From: Siphlonurus alternatus
Lineage: Eukaryota; Arthropoda; Insecta; Ephemeroptera; Siphlonuridae
NCBI GenBank assembly: GCA_949825025.1
Contig: OX463778.1
Coordinates: 15,648,171-15,712,170 of the forward strand
Direction of reading: 5' to 3'
Length of the DNA: 64,000 nt
The notes under the pieces: generated by a model
What the model was told of the DNA's origin: nothing
Database searches by the model: none
What the model saw: the letters and a program-made list of their open reading frames with translations, nothing else
Position numbers and translations under genes: made by a program
Shown: piece by piece, positions 1 through 12,369 of the stretch
Layout of the letters: the number at the start of each line of letters is the position of its first letter
How positions within the stretch are numbered: position 1 is the stretch's first letter

Positions 1-130
1 ATATATGGGGGATGTCCTTGGGGACGTCCAACGGGGACCTTAGAGGGATGTCCCCGGGGCGTCCCGGGGACGTCCATGTGGTCACTGGGACGCTTCATGG
101 TGGCTGGCTCGATCGAAGGATGCGAAAACT
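1..130. repeat. GGGACGTCC-rich short repeat
   Basis: The window opens in a GC-rich stretch where GGGACGTCC and variants such as GGGATGTCC recur about every 20-30 bases. It looks like the edge of a repeat that begins outside the window. No coding frame is convincing. Confidence 0.4.
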
Positions 131-235
131 GCATGATATATGGTTTATTATCACGGACTGCAGCTTTTTTTTTTTACATCCTTGAATCAAGAGAGGTTCA
201 TCAGCGCCATCTTAAGGGGTCAGGTAACGCCACCA

Positions 236-525
236 ATGTTAAAAAAAATCCCTAGTCACACAAAAATTCTGAAAAAAATTTAAAATTTTCTCCTCTACAC
301 CCCCTATCAGTAGCTAAAATATATATCAGGTATACAAATACAATCTAGTTTTTGAGTTATGAATTTTTGAAGTTGACTAATTTAACATGGAAGTTTCATT
401 TCATTTAACATAGAAGTTTCATTTCTCCATGTTAAGTAGTCAGCTTTAAAAATTTATAACTCAAAAACTAGATCGTATTTGTATACCTGATATTTTAGCT
501 ACTGATAGGGGGTGTAGAGGAGAAC
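236..525. mobile_element. Palindromic MITE, family C
   Basis: A long imperfect palindrome. The left arm (about 281-405) contains TAGCTAAAATATATATCAGG and TTTTTGAGTTATGAATTTTT; the right arm (about 425-525) carries the reverse complement of both. It has no coding capacity. A half copy lies in a POLD2 intron at 28878-29041, so this is a dispersed family and not a local inversion. Target-site duplication was not resolved. Confidence 0.6.
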
Positions 526-1800
526 ATATAATAATACATACATATTAAATAATACAGATTTAATAGATTTATTGTATATAATGTATAAAAAAAAGAATGA
601 ACAAAAATTATTATTATTTAATCCTTATTATTAAACATCACTTTCGGGACCCCAAAATTAACCAGCGTTTTCCTATGCTGGGACGCACTTCCTTTGGGCG
701 AGCGTCTGGGTTCGTCGGAACCCGACGAAACTTTTCCTGGGGGTTCCCGGGGGTGGCCGCCGTAACCGGGAAAATAATAAAAAATCCACGTCCGGGGGGG
801 GACTGGGGGTGAATTTTTTTATCTAGATTTTTGGGGTTTTTCGGCCTCCGAGCTCTTCCGGTGCCCTGCGCTGGCCTTGGCCGGTGGAGGTCTTTGCCCG
901 GTGAACTTTTGTTGCTGCCGAGTCGTGTTCGGTTCCGGACACCGGACACCCTTTCGGCAGCGCACGCCGCCCGTGAGGTTACGTTTGGAAATTTGGGCTC
1001 TTCGGTGTCGTGTGGTCTGTGTTTCGAATCACCGTGTGTTCGAGTGTTGGTGCGTGGTGTGTTGTCGTGGCCGTGTAGTGAGGACGTCATGCTATTGCGA
1101 CGTATTACGTGTCACTTTGATGTGTTACGGCCCTCTATCACGCACTTTGAATCACAAATGTGGACATCGTGGACACGGGGTGACCTTGTGCCGCGTGACT
1201 CCACGGCTAGGGGATCTCCTCCCTGAGTTCATCTTTTCGTTGGTTTCGATTTGTGTTTTCTGATACGTAGACATGTAACGCACAACGTTCTAGTGCTACT
1301 TTTTCCATTTTTTATACATACAGTGTTTCCTGCCATTGGAAAGTTTATGGTTACCAACTTCAACAGCTTCTTTGTCGTTTAAGTTTGAATGTTGGTGGAA
1401 AAAGGCAAGTATACCATTGGTAGAAAGAGTTCTGCTAACTGGGATTGGCTGAAGCTTTTGCATATCGTCAATGCTTTGAAATTATTATACTTTATTAATT
1501 TTCTTTGTGTGACTGCTGCCATCCCATTGGCTGCTTCCGTTTAGAGGCAACATTGCAAAAGGGGATCTGACTGCTCAGTGCAGTGATGTGAAATTCGCGC
1601 GAAGATTGGTCCGCGAAAATGCGCATGCGAATATCCGCGCAAGTGCGCGCATATGTGCGTAAGATAGTTTCAAGATGGTGGCCGCCCGCAAATGGAATCA
1701 CGTGAGCACAGATATTGTAGACATTCAGAAGTTCGATATTTTTCCCATAGGTGGAGATGCCATGGTAGCACATTCCAAGCAAACTACTTCCAGGTGTGAC
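526..1800. other. Unassigned stretch with GC-rich core
   Basis: Between about 650 and 1250 the base composition becomes GC-rich, in contrast to the flanks. It includes the small inverted repeat GGGTTCGTCGGAACCCGACG around 709-728. Open frames exist on both strands (for example 638-1090 minus and 831-1226 plus), but none resembles a known family and they overlap each other. At 1590-1690 there is a CpG- and TGCGC-rich patch ending in CAAGATGGTGGCCGCC, a YY1-like site. It could be the 5' end of a retrotransposon or a non-coding exon; I see no gene. Confidence 0.3.
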
Positions 1801-1802
1801 TT

Positions 1803-2160
1803 AATTATTATAACTTTATATAAAATTGATTATTTTCGTAAATAATGCTCGGATTTACTCCCAATTAGGTCTAGGGGGGGTTATAAAATTAAGGTGCAAG
1901 TAATGCGGGTTGCATACTTTCAGGGGCATGTAGGTTGTGGTTGCATACTTTCAGGGGAAGTTTGGTTGGGTTGCATACTTTCAAGGGCATGTAAGTGAAG
2001 GTTGCCTACCTTTAGGGGTAACTTATAATAACTTTATATAAAAACGAATATTTTCGTAAATAATGCTCGGATCATCTCCCAATTAGGTCTAGGGGGGTTA
2101 TCAAATTAAGGTGTAATTAATGCGGGTTGCATACCTTCAGGGGCATGTAGGTTGTGGTTG
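1803..2160. repeat. Direct repeat of about 230 bp plus short tandem units
   Basis: The block containing TAATGCTCGGAT and CCCAATTAGGTCTAGGGGGG occurs twice (near 1840-1880 and 2062-2100), each time followed by copies of GGTTGCATACTTTCAGGGG. The short unit recurs at least five times between 1908 and 2180. This is a tandem duplication with a smaller internal repeat. Confidence 0.6.
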
Positions 2161-2330
2161 CCTACTTTCAGGGGCAATTTGCGTTCGGTACATCATAGCA
2201 TTACGAGGTTTAATTACAACTGGCCACCTCTTTGTGTTGAAGATGGGCAGTGTCCGGAGTAAGCCCATTGCCTTGCTCGCTCGAACACGACCGGACGCTA
2301 AGAAAATAATTAACTCGAATCTCCCCAAAC

Positions 2331-2475
2331 TCCTTAAAAAAATTATTAAATAAAATAAAATAAATAGTAATAAAAATAGTAGGGGCCTAACAACTGCGTC
2401 TGACTCCTTAAAAAATTATTAAATAAAATAAAATAAATAATAATAAAATAGTAGGGGTCTAACAATTGCGTCTGA
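2331..2475. repeat. Tandem duplication of about 73 bp
   Basis: The segment CTCCTTAAAAAATTATTAAA through AGTAGGGGCCTAACAA is repeated almost at once (2331-2400 and 2404-2475) with a few substitutions. The following 250 bases hold no recognisable feature. Confidence 0.6.
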
Positions 2476-2729
2476 GTCGTTATCTGAGCCTGTTCATCTT
2501 CGCTAATTTAGAACACTATAATATCTGTCAACATATGGCTGAGAGATTTTTGGAAGTGCATCACTGCACTGGGTGGAAAGCAAAACGAATTTATATATCC
2601 CAGGGAGGGAGCAGCGTATTTTTATACTTGAAATGGTCACCCATCCAAGTATTAACCACGCTTGACGTAGCCTGACTTCAGTGATCTAACGAGAACCGGT
2701 CAATGCATAACGCCACGCTCCACCTCTAC

Positions 2730-3006
2730 TCTGAATTACTCTGAAATTTTTTAGATTTTTATGAGTCCTGCAACTATTTCTAAATAATTATTGAACGTTC
2801 TGTAATTTAAGTTGGCACCCCTGAATCGTTAATAAAAAGGATAGGACAAAGACGCCTGTTGACGCCTCCAGAGGGCGTGGCAGCACATTTAATAATTATT
2901 TAAAAATAGTTCTGGGTTTCAAAAAAATCTGGAAAAAATCAGAGTAGCATAATTCGGTACCTTCAAATCATTTCTGCAATAAAAATTTTTCACGTAGGTT
3001 GTCCAT
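2730..3006. mobile_element. MITE family A, copy 1 (left end decayed)
   Basis: The right half contains TTTCTGCAATAAAAATTTTT followed by GTAGGTTGTCCATT, matching the copy at 46126-46457. The centre carries the shared core TTAATAAAAAGGATAGGAC and the AT arms are inverted (ATAATTATT on both sides). The left terminus has lost its TTGCAGAAATG part. There is no coding capacity. Confidence 0.55.
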
Positions 3007-4551
3007 TTTGCATTAAAACACCGTTATGATGTCACGTACTGAATACTTATATAGATGGCAACATATGATTGACAAAATTATTTAAAAGACTTGAAAGCAA
3101 ACGAGCGTAAGCGCGAGTTTACACCCCACCCCTAGTGTTATATTATATACTTCAAATTAATAATTTTAATATATAAATTTTATGTACATATATTGTTTAT
3201 TCCATTGAAATTTTGAATTAATTAAATTTTGAAACCTAAATTAATTAAATTTTTCTTTAATTAATAAATTAAAATAATTAATGCGTATGAAAACTTTTTA
3301 AAACTTACTGCATGTTTTATAGATAATTTTATCTATAATTTATCTGAGGATATTTTTATCTAGATATTTTATAGATAATTTTATCTATTCTCTATCTGGA
3401 GCGATTTTTTTGCATCGCGGGTACAATTTTTATGTGACGTCATGCGCACTTCGAAAATTCTGCATGTTTGTTGTAAACACAACGGTTTTATCGTGAAAAA
3501 TATATAAATTTCTCATCTAAAACCGAAAATATCTTCAAGTGGAAGGTAAGAAATCAATTATGAGTATTTTCTGCTCATAAATCTTTGGTCGGCTTTAACA
3601 ATGTGTGTACTTTTTGTCCAGAAAAGTGGATTATATGGGCTGCGGCGGTTGACTGCATGCTGCACCAATGTAAGCCTTGGAGTAGCCATGCAGGTTTCAA
3701 GTCGTCTAGTAATTTATAAGGTATGCAATGAGGGTTTAATTATTACAATGTTTTTGCCAGTGTTAAAATTAACATTATTTCAGGCCAGCATTTGTAATTA
3801 TATTATAATATGGATGATATATTATTAACAATTTTAGGTTCGTTATTTTCACCGACCGCGGCGCTTATGATATCATATGCATACTGTATATGTATGCATA
3901 CGTTTTACAGCTGTGTATTTATGGATACTGTATTTTTACTATAATATTTATTACTGCAAATTTTTATACTGTAATTTCTGTATACACAGTATAATTCTAT
4001 AACAATATGTCACAAATAAGCAGCATATTTATTTTAAAGTTTCAGTACAGTATTTCATATGCAAGTGCGTGCAGTATGCATACATATTTATATTAGTTTT
4101 CACCACCCCTATTGTTTTCTAGGAGCAAATTTCACATTGGCTCACCACCCCTATTGTTTTCTAGGAGCAAATTTCACATTGGCAATACAATGGCTATATA
4201 TTCATAATGACCAAAATGCAGCCATTCTGCAAGCAGCATAAACATAAATATAGTGATGTTTATATGTTTTTTTTTTTTTTTTTACTTTACAGGGGTGCAG
4301 ACATGACAACATCCAATACCTAGACCCAGCTTATCTACCCATGGCATAAATTATATAGTGCAACATATTGGTTCCTGAAAACTACAGCCAGCTGTAATGG
4401 GCAATATCATCAGATCATCACTACAGATCAGCAATGCTGACCAGCAAAAGAAGCCAAGCAAGTAGGGAGAACAGTGTGTATATGTTTTTAAAATGAATAA
4501 GTGAGATAATTTTTAATGTATGCATACTAAATTGCAGTTGTTTTCCTTGTA
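3007..4551. other. AT-rich unassigned interval
   Basis: No gene is recognised. Notable items are TAGATAATTTTATCTA palindromes at 3320-3405, a TGACGTCA CRE-like octamer at 3435, splice-donor-like AAG/GTAAGA near 3544, a 41 bp tandem duplication beginning CACCACCCCTATTG at 4100-4181, and repeated TGCATAC motifs. A poly-T and acceptor-like CAG at 4262-4292 precede a short GC-balanced block, but no open frame crosses it. Confidence 0.3.
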
Positions 4552-5790
4552 CCCTGACTCCACGGCACAGTTGGGCACAGTTAGGTGCCAAGTTCAATCT
4601 TGTGTTCTATTAACATTGTAATTTGAACTTGGCAGCCCGGTTGTTAATCCCCTTGTGCTTCGGCGCAATTGTGAAATTCACAGAGGTACCTAGTCAAAGA
4701 CACTTGGCTGAACTGTGATTCTCACAAAATGGCCGAACTGTGAAAATCACAGTTCGACCAATGGTTTAGACTTGGTAGCTCTCCCCCGCCCCTTCTCCTT
4801 ATTAATTTTTTATTTTTTCATTTCATTAAAGCTAATTAAGTTAACGTATTACTAAAAAAATGTAGTTTTTTAAATATTTTTATTTTATCATGGTAATTAA
4901 CAGAGTACTCTAGCATAAAAAATTAAAACATTGATGCTAGCAGCTGCAACTCTTTTGTCTCTATCCCGCATATTGGCGGCCATGATGTCTGGTGATAGAA
5001 TCCACTAATCAGCATTTCATGCAGCAGAGTTGAATTCATTGCCTGTAAAATTATGAAAATGAGATTATAACACACATATGAAAAGATTTTGTAAATATTT
5101 AACTCACCACATAAGTAGCTAGCCTGGGCATAACTTCCTCAGTGTTGAAAGAAAAGAGAGAATTCAAGGGGGCGGGCTGGGCTGGAGAAAGAAAAGCTAT
5201 GATAGGGCCTCTCATGATGTTAGAATTTGTAATAATCACTGTAAAAAAGAAGCAATTTATTAGAAAAAAAAAGAACTTTGCTATTTCAATATACTTTTTA
5301 ATATATTTCTTACCTTCTTTAAAGACTGCAAAGCAGACTTTTCCAATAAAAAAGAGACAGCATCTCTGTTTTTGTTGACAATGACACCCATATCATATGT
5401 TGTATGTTGCTTTTTTTTTTCTTACTTCAATTTTTTAGAAACAGATGGCGCTACCATCCGGGTATAAATTTTTTCAAAGTCCAAAATTAATAAATAAATT
5501 TGATAATAATTAGATATATTGCCAATGTAGTTTATTTAATGAAAAAAAATATCAGTTGGATATTATATATATCAATTAAAGCATCATTTAAGCCCCTTCT
5601 AGTTCATAGTCGATACAACTTCAAAGAGTGTATTCAATGTGCCAAGTTACGCCAAGTTTAGAAAGCTAGGATGCTCTGGGGTACCTAATATAAACACTGT
5701 GCCCTACTGGATACTCATGGGCATTACAGCTTACCTAACTGTGAACCTTAACTGTGCCCAATTGTGCCCTACTGTGCCGTGGAGTCAGGG
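4552..5790. mobile_element. 1.24 kb inverted-repeat DNA element, copy 1
   Basis: Begins CCCTGACTCCACGGCACAGT and ends with the exact reverse complement; inside each end are further GGGCACA-type subterminal repeats. The flanks end and begin with TA, consistent with a 2 bp target duplication. It encodes no transposase (longest internal frame 78 codons), so it is non-autonomous. An almost identical copy lies 167 bp downstream. Superfamily is uncertain; a TA duplication would suit Tc1/mariner, but the second copy is flanked by AT. Confidence 0.75.
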
Positions 5791-5957
5791 TATTTTTATA
5801 TACTCTTGCATATTTATAATAATTTAGTACATCTGTATTGCTCAATTAAGGTTCTTTTACTTTTTTAATAACAATTAAAACAAAACATATATAATGCATA
5901 CTGTATGCATACAGTTAATTGTTTTATATGGAATTTGTTATACTGTATGCCATGCAT

Positions 5958-7195
5958 CCCTGACTCCACGGCACAGTTGGGCACAGTTAGGTGCCAAGTT
6001 CAATCTTGTGTTCTATTAACATTGTAATTTGAACTTGGCAGCCCGGTTGTTAATCCCCTTGTGCTTCGGCGCAATTGTGAAATTCACAGAGGTACCTAGT
6101 CAAAGACACTTGGCTGAACTGTGATTCTCACAAAATGGCCGAACTGTGAAAATCACAGTTCGACCAATGGTTTAGACTTGGTAGCTCTCCCCCGCCCCTT
6201 CTCCTTATTAATTTTTTATTTTTTCATTTCATTAAAGCTAATTAAGTTAACGTATTACTAAAAAAATGTAGTTTTTTAAATATTTTTATTTTATCATGGT
6301 AATTAACAGAGTACTCTAGCATAAAAAATTAAAACATTGATGCTAGCAGCTGCAACTCTTTTGTCTCTATCCCGCATATTGGCGGCCATGATGTCTGGTG
6401 ATAGAATCCACTAATCAGCATTTCATGCAGCAGAGTTGAATTCATTGCCTGTAAAATTATGAAAATGAGATTATAACACACATATGAAAAGATTTTGTAA
6501 ATATTTAACTCACCACATAAGTAGCTAGCCTGGGCATAACTTCCTCAGTGTTGAAAGAAAAGAGAGAATTCAAGGGGGCGGGCTGGGCTGGAGAAAGAAA
6601 AGCTATGATAGGGCCTCTCATGATGTTAGAATTTGTAATAATCACTGTAAAAAAGAAGCAATTTATTAGAAAAAAAAGAACTTTGCTATTTCAATATACT
6701 TTTTAATATATTTCTTACCTTCTTTAAAGACTGCAAAGCAGACTTTTCCAATAAAAAAGAGACAGCATCTCTGTTTTTGTTGACAATGACACCCATATCA
6801 TATGTTGTATGTTGCTTTTTTTTTTCTTACTTCAATTTTTTAGAAACAGATGGCGCTACCATCCGGGTATAAATTTTTTCAAAGTCCAAAATTAATAAAT
6901 AAATTTGATAATAATTAGATATATTGCCAATGTAGTTTATTTAATGAAAAAAAATATCAGTTGGATATTATATATATCAATTAAAGCATCATTTAAGCCC
7001 CTTCTAGTTCATAGTCGATACAACTTCAAAGAGTGTATTCAATGTGCCAAGTTACGCCAAGTTTAGAAAGCTAGGATGCTCTGGGGTACCTAATATAAAC
7101 ACTGTGCCCTACTGGATACTCATGGGCATTACAGCTTACCTAACTGTGAACCTTAACTGTGCCCAATTGTGCCCTACTGTGCCGTGGAGTCAGGG
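5958..7195. mobile_element. 1.24 kb inverted-repeat DNA element, copy 2
   Basis: Nearly identical over its whole length to the copy at 4552-5790, in the same orientation, with the same 20 bp perfect terminal inverted repeat. The only differences I noticed are homopolymer length changes. Flanks end and begin with AT (GCAT before, ATGC after). The near identity means a recent insertion or a duplication including the spacer. Confidence 0.75.
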
Positions 7196-7745
7196 ATGCA
7201 ATGACTATATATGCATTTAATATTATAATTATTAATATATATTGAAATATTAATGAATATGCATACAGTATTATATAATATATGTGTTTATGTTATAATA
7301 TGTCAGCAGCAGTTAAGTTTTGTTAAGAAATGAGAACCAATTTTGTCATATAATATTATTTTTTTATCATTCTACATGTATGATGATTTATCACAAGTTC
7401 TTTAAAATTTCCTATAATGTATGTTGATTGAGAAATGTTATAAATAATAAAAATGTATGTTAAATTAAATTATTATGTGTGTTTTTACTTAAAAATAGAA
7501 GCATAGTATATAGGAGGATAATATAGCAAGATAAAAACTGCATAATTATAGGATAAGATATTAACAAGATAACTTTATCCAAAAAATAGAGGACATTTAG
7601 CTAGAAAATATCCATGAAAGTTCATAGATAATATCTATATAATTTTTAGATAAGTAAAAAGTTCTATACAGATTATATCTAGATATCATCTAAAAAATAT
7701 CCATTGTGTGCTGTGTGGGTATATACATTGTGATATTTATATATA
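7196..7745. other. AT-rich unassigned interval
   Basis: No gene is recognised. It is very AT-rich, with repeats around TAGATATCATCTA and GATAATATCTATA at 7625-7700 that echo the palindromes near 3320-3405. Confidence 0.3.
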
Positions 7746-8169
7746 TATATAAATATATATATTATATATGGATAGAGTGAGAAACACATGGGTGATGAAT
7801 GAGTTGAAAGAAAGCGTAATTGACAAGTATGAACGAAATACACTACGTTGGTTTGGACATGTTGAGAGAATGGGTGATGAACGAATGGCAAAACAGGTGT
7901 TTAAAGGTAGTGTACAAGGCATGAAAGGATTAGGTAGACCTAAAAAGGTTTGGTTGGATGTGATTGCAGAATGTTTGAAGAACAGAAGTACGTGTGTTAA
8001 AAGTACACAGTGTAATAGAGAGTGCAGAAGGCAAAAGAGTGTTATGAGTATTTCTGAGCAAGTGGAGTATGCAAGAATCGAGTGCTTTGGAGGGCAATTT
8101 GTAGACGGCCGAGGTAATAATGCTGCTGGCTTACCCCGTAAAGGGATATATGGCGTCATGTTATGTATG

Positions 8170-8205
<36 letters not shown>
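7746..8205 (+). pseudogene. LINE reverse transcriptase C-terminal fragment
   Basis: An open frame at 7768-8205 encodes a segment with LRWFGHVERM, then GRPKKVW about 37 residues later. This pair is characteristic of the extreme C-terminus of LINE-type endonuclease/reverse transcriptases. The catalytic RT domain is absent, so this is a 5'-truncated copy. It is bounded by (AT)n tracts on both sides (7736-7770 and about 8175-8203). Residues after about 135 are microsatellite read-through. Confidence 0.7.
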
Positions 8206-8206
<1 letters not shown>

Positions 8207-8347
8207 TGTACACTTCTTCAAATAAAGATGTAAAAGAATAAAATACCAATTTTTTACATTAATATAAAAAAATAGAAAATTTAATAATTGATATATAATT
8301 ATTTATAAATAAATTTTTATTGGTCAATTAAAATATATAATTTTTTA

Positions 8348-11300
8348 AGGGTAAGGTAACACGAACAATCGATTGCTGTAGCAGTCCCATTTGATTAACA
8401 TGTAAACCTTATAGCAACCTCATAATAATTCTGAATTTTTTTTTTCTTACCCACGAGAAAATAAGAGTGAAAGCTCACAACAAATTCACTCGCACATATT
8501 GACTCCAATTAACCTAAATTTCGCCCCTTTTTGGAGTCAATATGCGCGAGCGAATTAACGTGTATTGATGCACTTTGGCGATGTTTGGTACTTTATATTG
8601 ACGCATTTTCACGTATATTGATGAATATTGACGAGTATTGACGTGAATGCCTGCCGAAATACTTCGCTCGACTTCACGCACTTTCAGGTATATTGGCTCG
8701 CGCATATTGACTCCAATTCACCTAAATTTCGCCCCTTTTTAGAGTCAATATGCGCAAGTGAATTAACGTGTATTGATGCACTTTGGCGATGTTTGGTACT
8801 TTATATTGACGCATTTTCACGTATTTTGATTAGTATTGACGTAAATGCCTGCCGAAATACTTCGCTCGACTTCATGCACTTTCAGGTATATTGGCTCGCG
8901 CATATTGACTCCAATTCACCTAAATTTCGCCCCTTTTCTGAGTCAATATGCGCGAGTGAATTTGATATCATATATTGGCACATTTTCATGTAATTTGATT
9001 AATATTAACAAATATTGACGTAAATGCCTGCCACCAAAATACTTCGCTCGAATTCACACACTTTCAGGTATACTGGCTCGCACATTTTGACGCCTTTTCG
9101 TGAACTTTCACACTTTCATTGATTTATTTTTTTCCTTAAGTCCATTCATTCAAATTCACTCATTTTGACGCTTTTTCAGGAACTTTCACGCTTTTATCAA
9201 CCATAATTTTTTTACAAAGTCCAGTCATTCAAATTCACTCATTTTGACGCTTTTTCACGAACTTTCACGCTTTTATCAACCATAATTTTTTACAATGTCC
9301 AGTCATTCAAATTCACTCATTTTGACGCTTTTTCATGAACTTTCACACTTTTATCAACCATTATTTTTTACAAAGTTCAGTCCTTCAAATTCACTCATTT
9401 TGACGCTTTTTCATGAACTTTCACGCTTTTATCAACCATATTATTTTACAAATTCCAGTCATTCAAATTTAATATTTTTCAAACCTTTTCACGAAATTTC
9501 ATACATTTAACAAGTAATTTTTTCACAAAGTCTATACATGCAAAATTCATTCATTCCCACGAATTTTCACACCATCATTTACCAAATTTTTACACATGGT
9601 CTCATGCATTTTTCGTCGCAGGCTAGCTCACCAAACCATTGGAAGTGAATGCAGTCCCATGGCCTCAGTCCCCATGGATACCTGAAATGTACGAAAAATC
9701 CACAAAGAAACGCGCGCAAATTTTTACGTACAGTAATAAAGATTGTTCTCATTTGTCAAACATCGAAAGCAAAATAAAAACAATAATTTTTACAAACAGT
9801 AATATAGGCCGGTATACAGATATACAGCTAGTATAAAATGAGAGGCTTTTATAAAAAAAAAACTTACTAGGCTGACTATAATATATAGCAGTATAAGGTT
9901 TTCACTACTTTTTATAATTAATGATTCCTTTGAATAATTTAACTATTAAAGGAATTATTTTTATACTTCGTCATAATTAAATAAATTAATAAGAACTGTT
10001 TTTACTTATCTGATAGAACTTCTCGTCGTGGCTTAATCTTCGATATTTTATGCGACTCCAATTAAATCTGACATTTTGAAAACTCGACCGGCAAAAATGC
10101 AACATTAAATTTTCTCTTTTTACATCATAAAAAGTGCGAAAAAATGGCAAATATTAACACTGGACAAACGAATGGTAACCTAACTTCATTGTAATTAACT
10201 ATTTAATGTTCAGGAATAAGTAAAACTTCACTTAAACACCTCATAAATCACCATACACACACGAGGAGCTTTCTATAACCTCTCTGCGTCAGCCATCTTG
10301 TGTTACTACCAACCGCCAAGTCACATGACTTCCGGTCATGTGACAAAGATTTGTAGAACATTTTTTTCATGAAGTCCCCTCATGCATATTCACGCATTTT
10401 CACACTTTTCCACGCACTTTCACCCATTTGTCGACCAACATTTTTCATTAAGTCCCTTCATGCATATCCACGCATTTTCACACTTTTTCACGCACTTTCA
10501 CCCATTTGTTGACCCTTTTTTTTTAATAAAGACCACTAATGTATTTTCACGCATTTTCACACATTTTTACGCACTTCGACCATTTGTCGACTAATTTTTT
10601 TCCTAAGTCCCCTCACATGAATAAAAAATTTTCACGCCTTGTTCCATGACGTCACTTGCTGGTCATGGGACGTCAAATTTCCTACTGAGAGATGCTGAAA
10701 ATATGTTAAAATACATTAATATGCACTAAAGGATGTTGTTAAAAAAAATTGTCGAACAAATAGTTCAAAGTGCGTGAAAATGTGTGAAAATGTGTGAAAA
10801 AACATTAGGGGTCTTTACTAAAAAAAAAAAATGGTCAACAAATGGGTGAAAGTGCGTCAAAATATGTCAAAATGTGTCAATTTGCATGAGGGGACTTTAT
10901 AAAAAAAAAAAGGTCAGCAAATTGGTGAAAATGCGTCAAAATATGTCAAAATGTGTCAATTTGCATGAGGGGACTTTATAAAAAAAAATGGTCAACAAAT
11001 TGGTGAAAATGCGTCAAAATATGTCAAAATGTGCCAATTTGCATGAGGGGACTTTATGAAAAATAATGGTCAGCAAATTGGTGAAAATGCGTCAAAATAT
11101 GTCAAAATGTGTCAATTTGCATGAGGGGACTTTATGAAAAAAAATGGTCAACAAATTGGTGAAAATGCGTCAAAATATGTCAAAATGTGCCAATTTGCAT
11201 GAGGGGACTTTCTGAAAAAAAATGGTCAGCAAATTGGTGAAAATGCGTCAAAATATGTCAATTTGCATGAGGGGACTTTATGAAAAAAATTGGTTGACAA

Positions 11301-12033
11301 ATGGGTGAATCCGGTGAATGTGCATGAAAAAGTTTCAAAGTGAGTGAACGTACTTTGCATCAAACTGGCTGAAAGTGCGTCAGTATACATGAACTGACTT
11401 TATAAAAAATGTTGGATCATAATTGGATGAAACTGCGTGAAAATTCATGAAAATGGGCGAGTGGAATCAACTCAATTTGCATCAATAGAGGTGAAGTTGA
11501 TACTAAATTAAAAATACGTCAATTTATGTGAAAATGCGTGGAGTTGCTCTAGTCAACTATGTGAATATTAATCAGTATATGTCAATATGGATGGGCGAAA
11601 TTGCTTGAAATACACTTATTTTGTTAAATTATTAAAAATTTGTTAAAATGCGTGAATGACGCATCAATCTGCATGAGAGAGTCGTCAATCGGCTTCAACA
11701 TGTGGGAAAATGTGTGAATTTTTCACTCGTATTCACAATTTATTCGCATTTATTTTCTCGTGGGTAGCACCAAAAAAATGTGGAAAAAATTTCAAAACAA
11801 TCGGACGATCCAATTTTTTTAAATTTTCAGTATAGGGCTTTCCCATGGAGACCTAAACAAAGAAATTAATTTTAAAAAATTGGATCGTCCAATTGTTTTG
11901 AAATTTTTTCCATATTTTTTCGGCGCCAAGAACTGTCTCTAAAAAAAAATTCAGAATTATTATGAGGTTGCTAAGGTTTACATGTTAATCAAATGGGACT
12001 ACCAACAATCGATTGTTCGTGTTATCTTACCCT
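8348..12033. mobile_element. 3.7 kb inverted-repeat element with tandem-repeat arms
   Basis: Terminal inverted repeats of about 100 bp begin AGGGTAAGGTAACACGAACA on the left; the right end is the near-exact reverse complement. TA precedes the left end and follows the right end. The left arm holds about 2.5 copies of a ~200 bp unit with CATATTGACTCCAATT (8488-9000), then ~75 bp units with TTTTGACGC and CTTTCACGC (9080-9500, continuing in decayed form at 10360-10600). The right arm (10760-11300) holds about seven ~75-80 bp units with GAAAATGCGTCAAAATATG, an inverted, diverged version of the left unit. A hairpin-like insert lies at about 11770-11925. No transposase is visible. Confidence 0.7.
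10305..10345. promoter_or_regulatory. CATGTGAC / ETS / YY1-like motif cluster
   Basis: Inside the 3.7 kb element lies the palindrome GTCACATGAC-TTCCG-GTCATGTGAC, which contains an ETS-type CCGGAAGT on the minus strand, and a CCATCTTG (YY1-like) site about 20 bases upstream. Together they resemble a compact TATA-less promoter, oriented on the minus strand. No start codon or frame is attached, so its function is inference. Confidence 0.25.
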
Positions 12034-12218
12034 TAGCAAAGTTTTAAATTTATTTATGCATTATATAATTATATTTATACACAGAGAATCAAAAGAATAA
12101 AACAATTAATATCCTTTTTTTTTTTCTAAATTAAATGAAATGAGGGCACAAATAAATTTATTTTTTACTTTGAAATTTGTCACATTATTTAGGGTATAAT
12201 ATATATAATGTAAATAAT

Positions 12219-12369
12219 CAGGCGCGGATCCAGAAAAAAATTTCTGGGGGGGGGGGGGGGGGGCTGCCTCCATAAGGCCAATGTTAAAAAAAAAATTTGA
12301 GTGGGGGAAATGCCTATATTGCCCATGTTAAATCCAAAATTTGCCCCCTCCCCCCTGGATCCGCGCCTG
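12219..12369. mobile_element. hAT-type miniature element, 151 bp
   Basis: Begins CAGGCGCGGATCCAG and ends CTGGATCCGCGCCTG, a 15 bp perfect terminal inverted repeat. It is flanked by an exact 8 bp target duplication TAAATAAT (12211-12218 and 12370-12377). Ends starting CAG and 8 bp duplications are hallmarks of the hAT superfamily. The interior carries a poly-G tract of about 18 and no coding capacity. Confidence 0.85.

Noticed and set aside
638..1263. Three overlapping frames of 128-150 codons
   Set aside because: They overlap on both strands in a GC-rich block, lack family motifs and splice context, and are likely chance frames.
3300..7700. TAGATA-rich stretches at 3320-3405 and 7600-7700 as ends of one large transposon
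   Set aside because: Similarity is low-complexity AT sequence; no terminal match or target duplication could be aligned.
8628..9510. Frames with repeated FHELSHFYQP and SLDFTHFQVYW
   Set aside because: Read-through of tandem units in the 3.7 kb element.
8488..11300. Regular repeats considered as a CRISPR array
   Set aside because: Units are long, tandem, imperfect and without unique spacers, in a eukaryotic intron-bearing genome.
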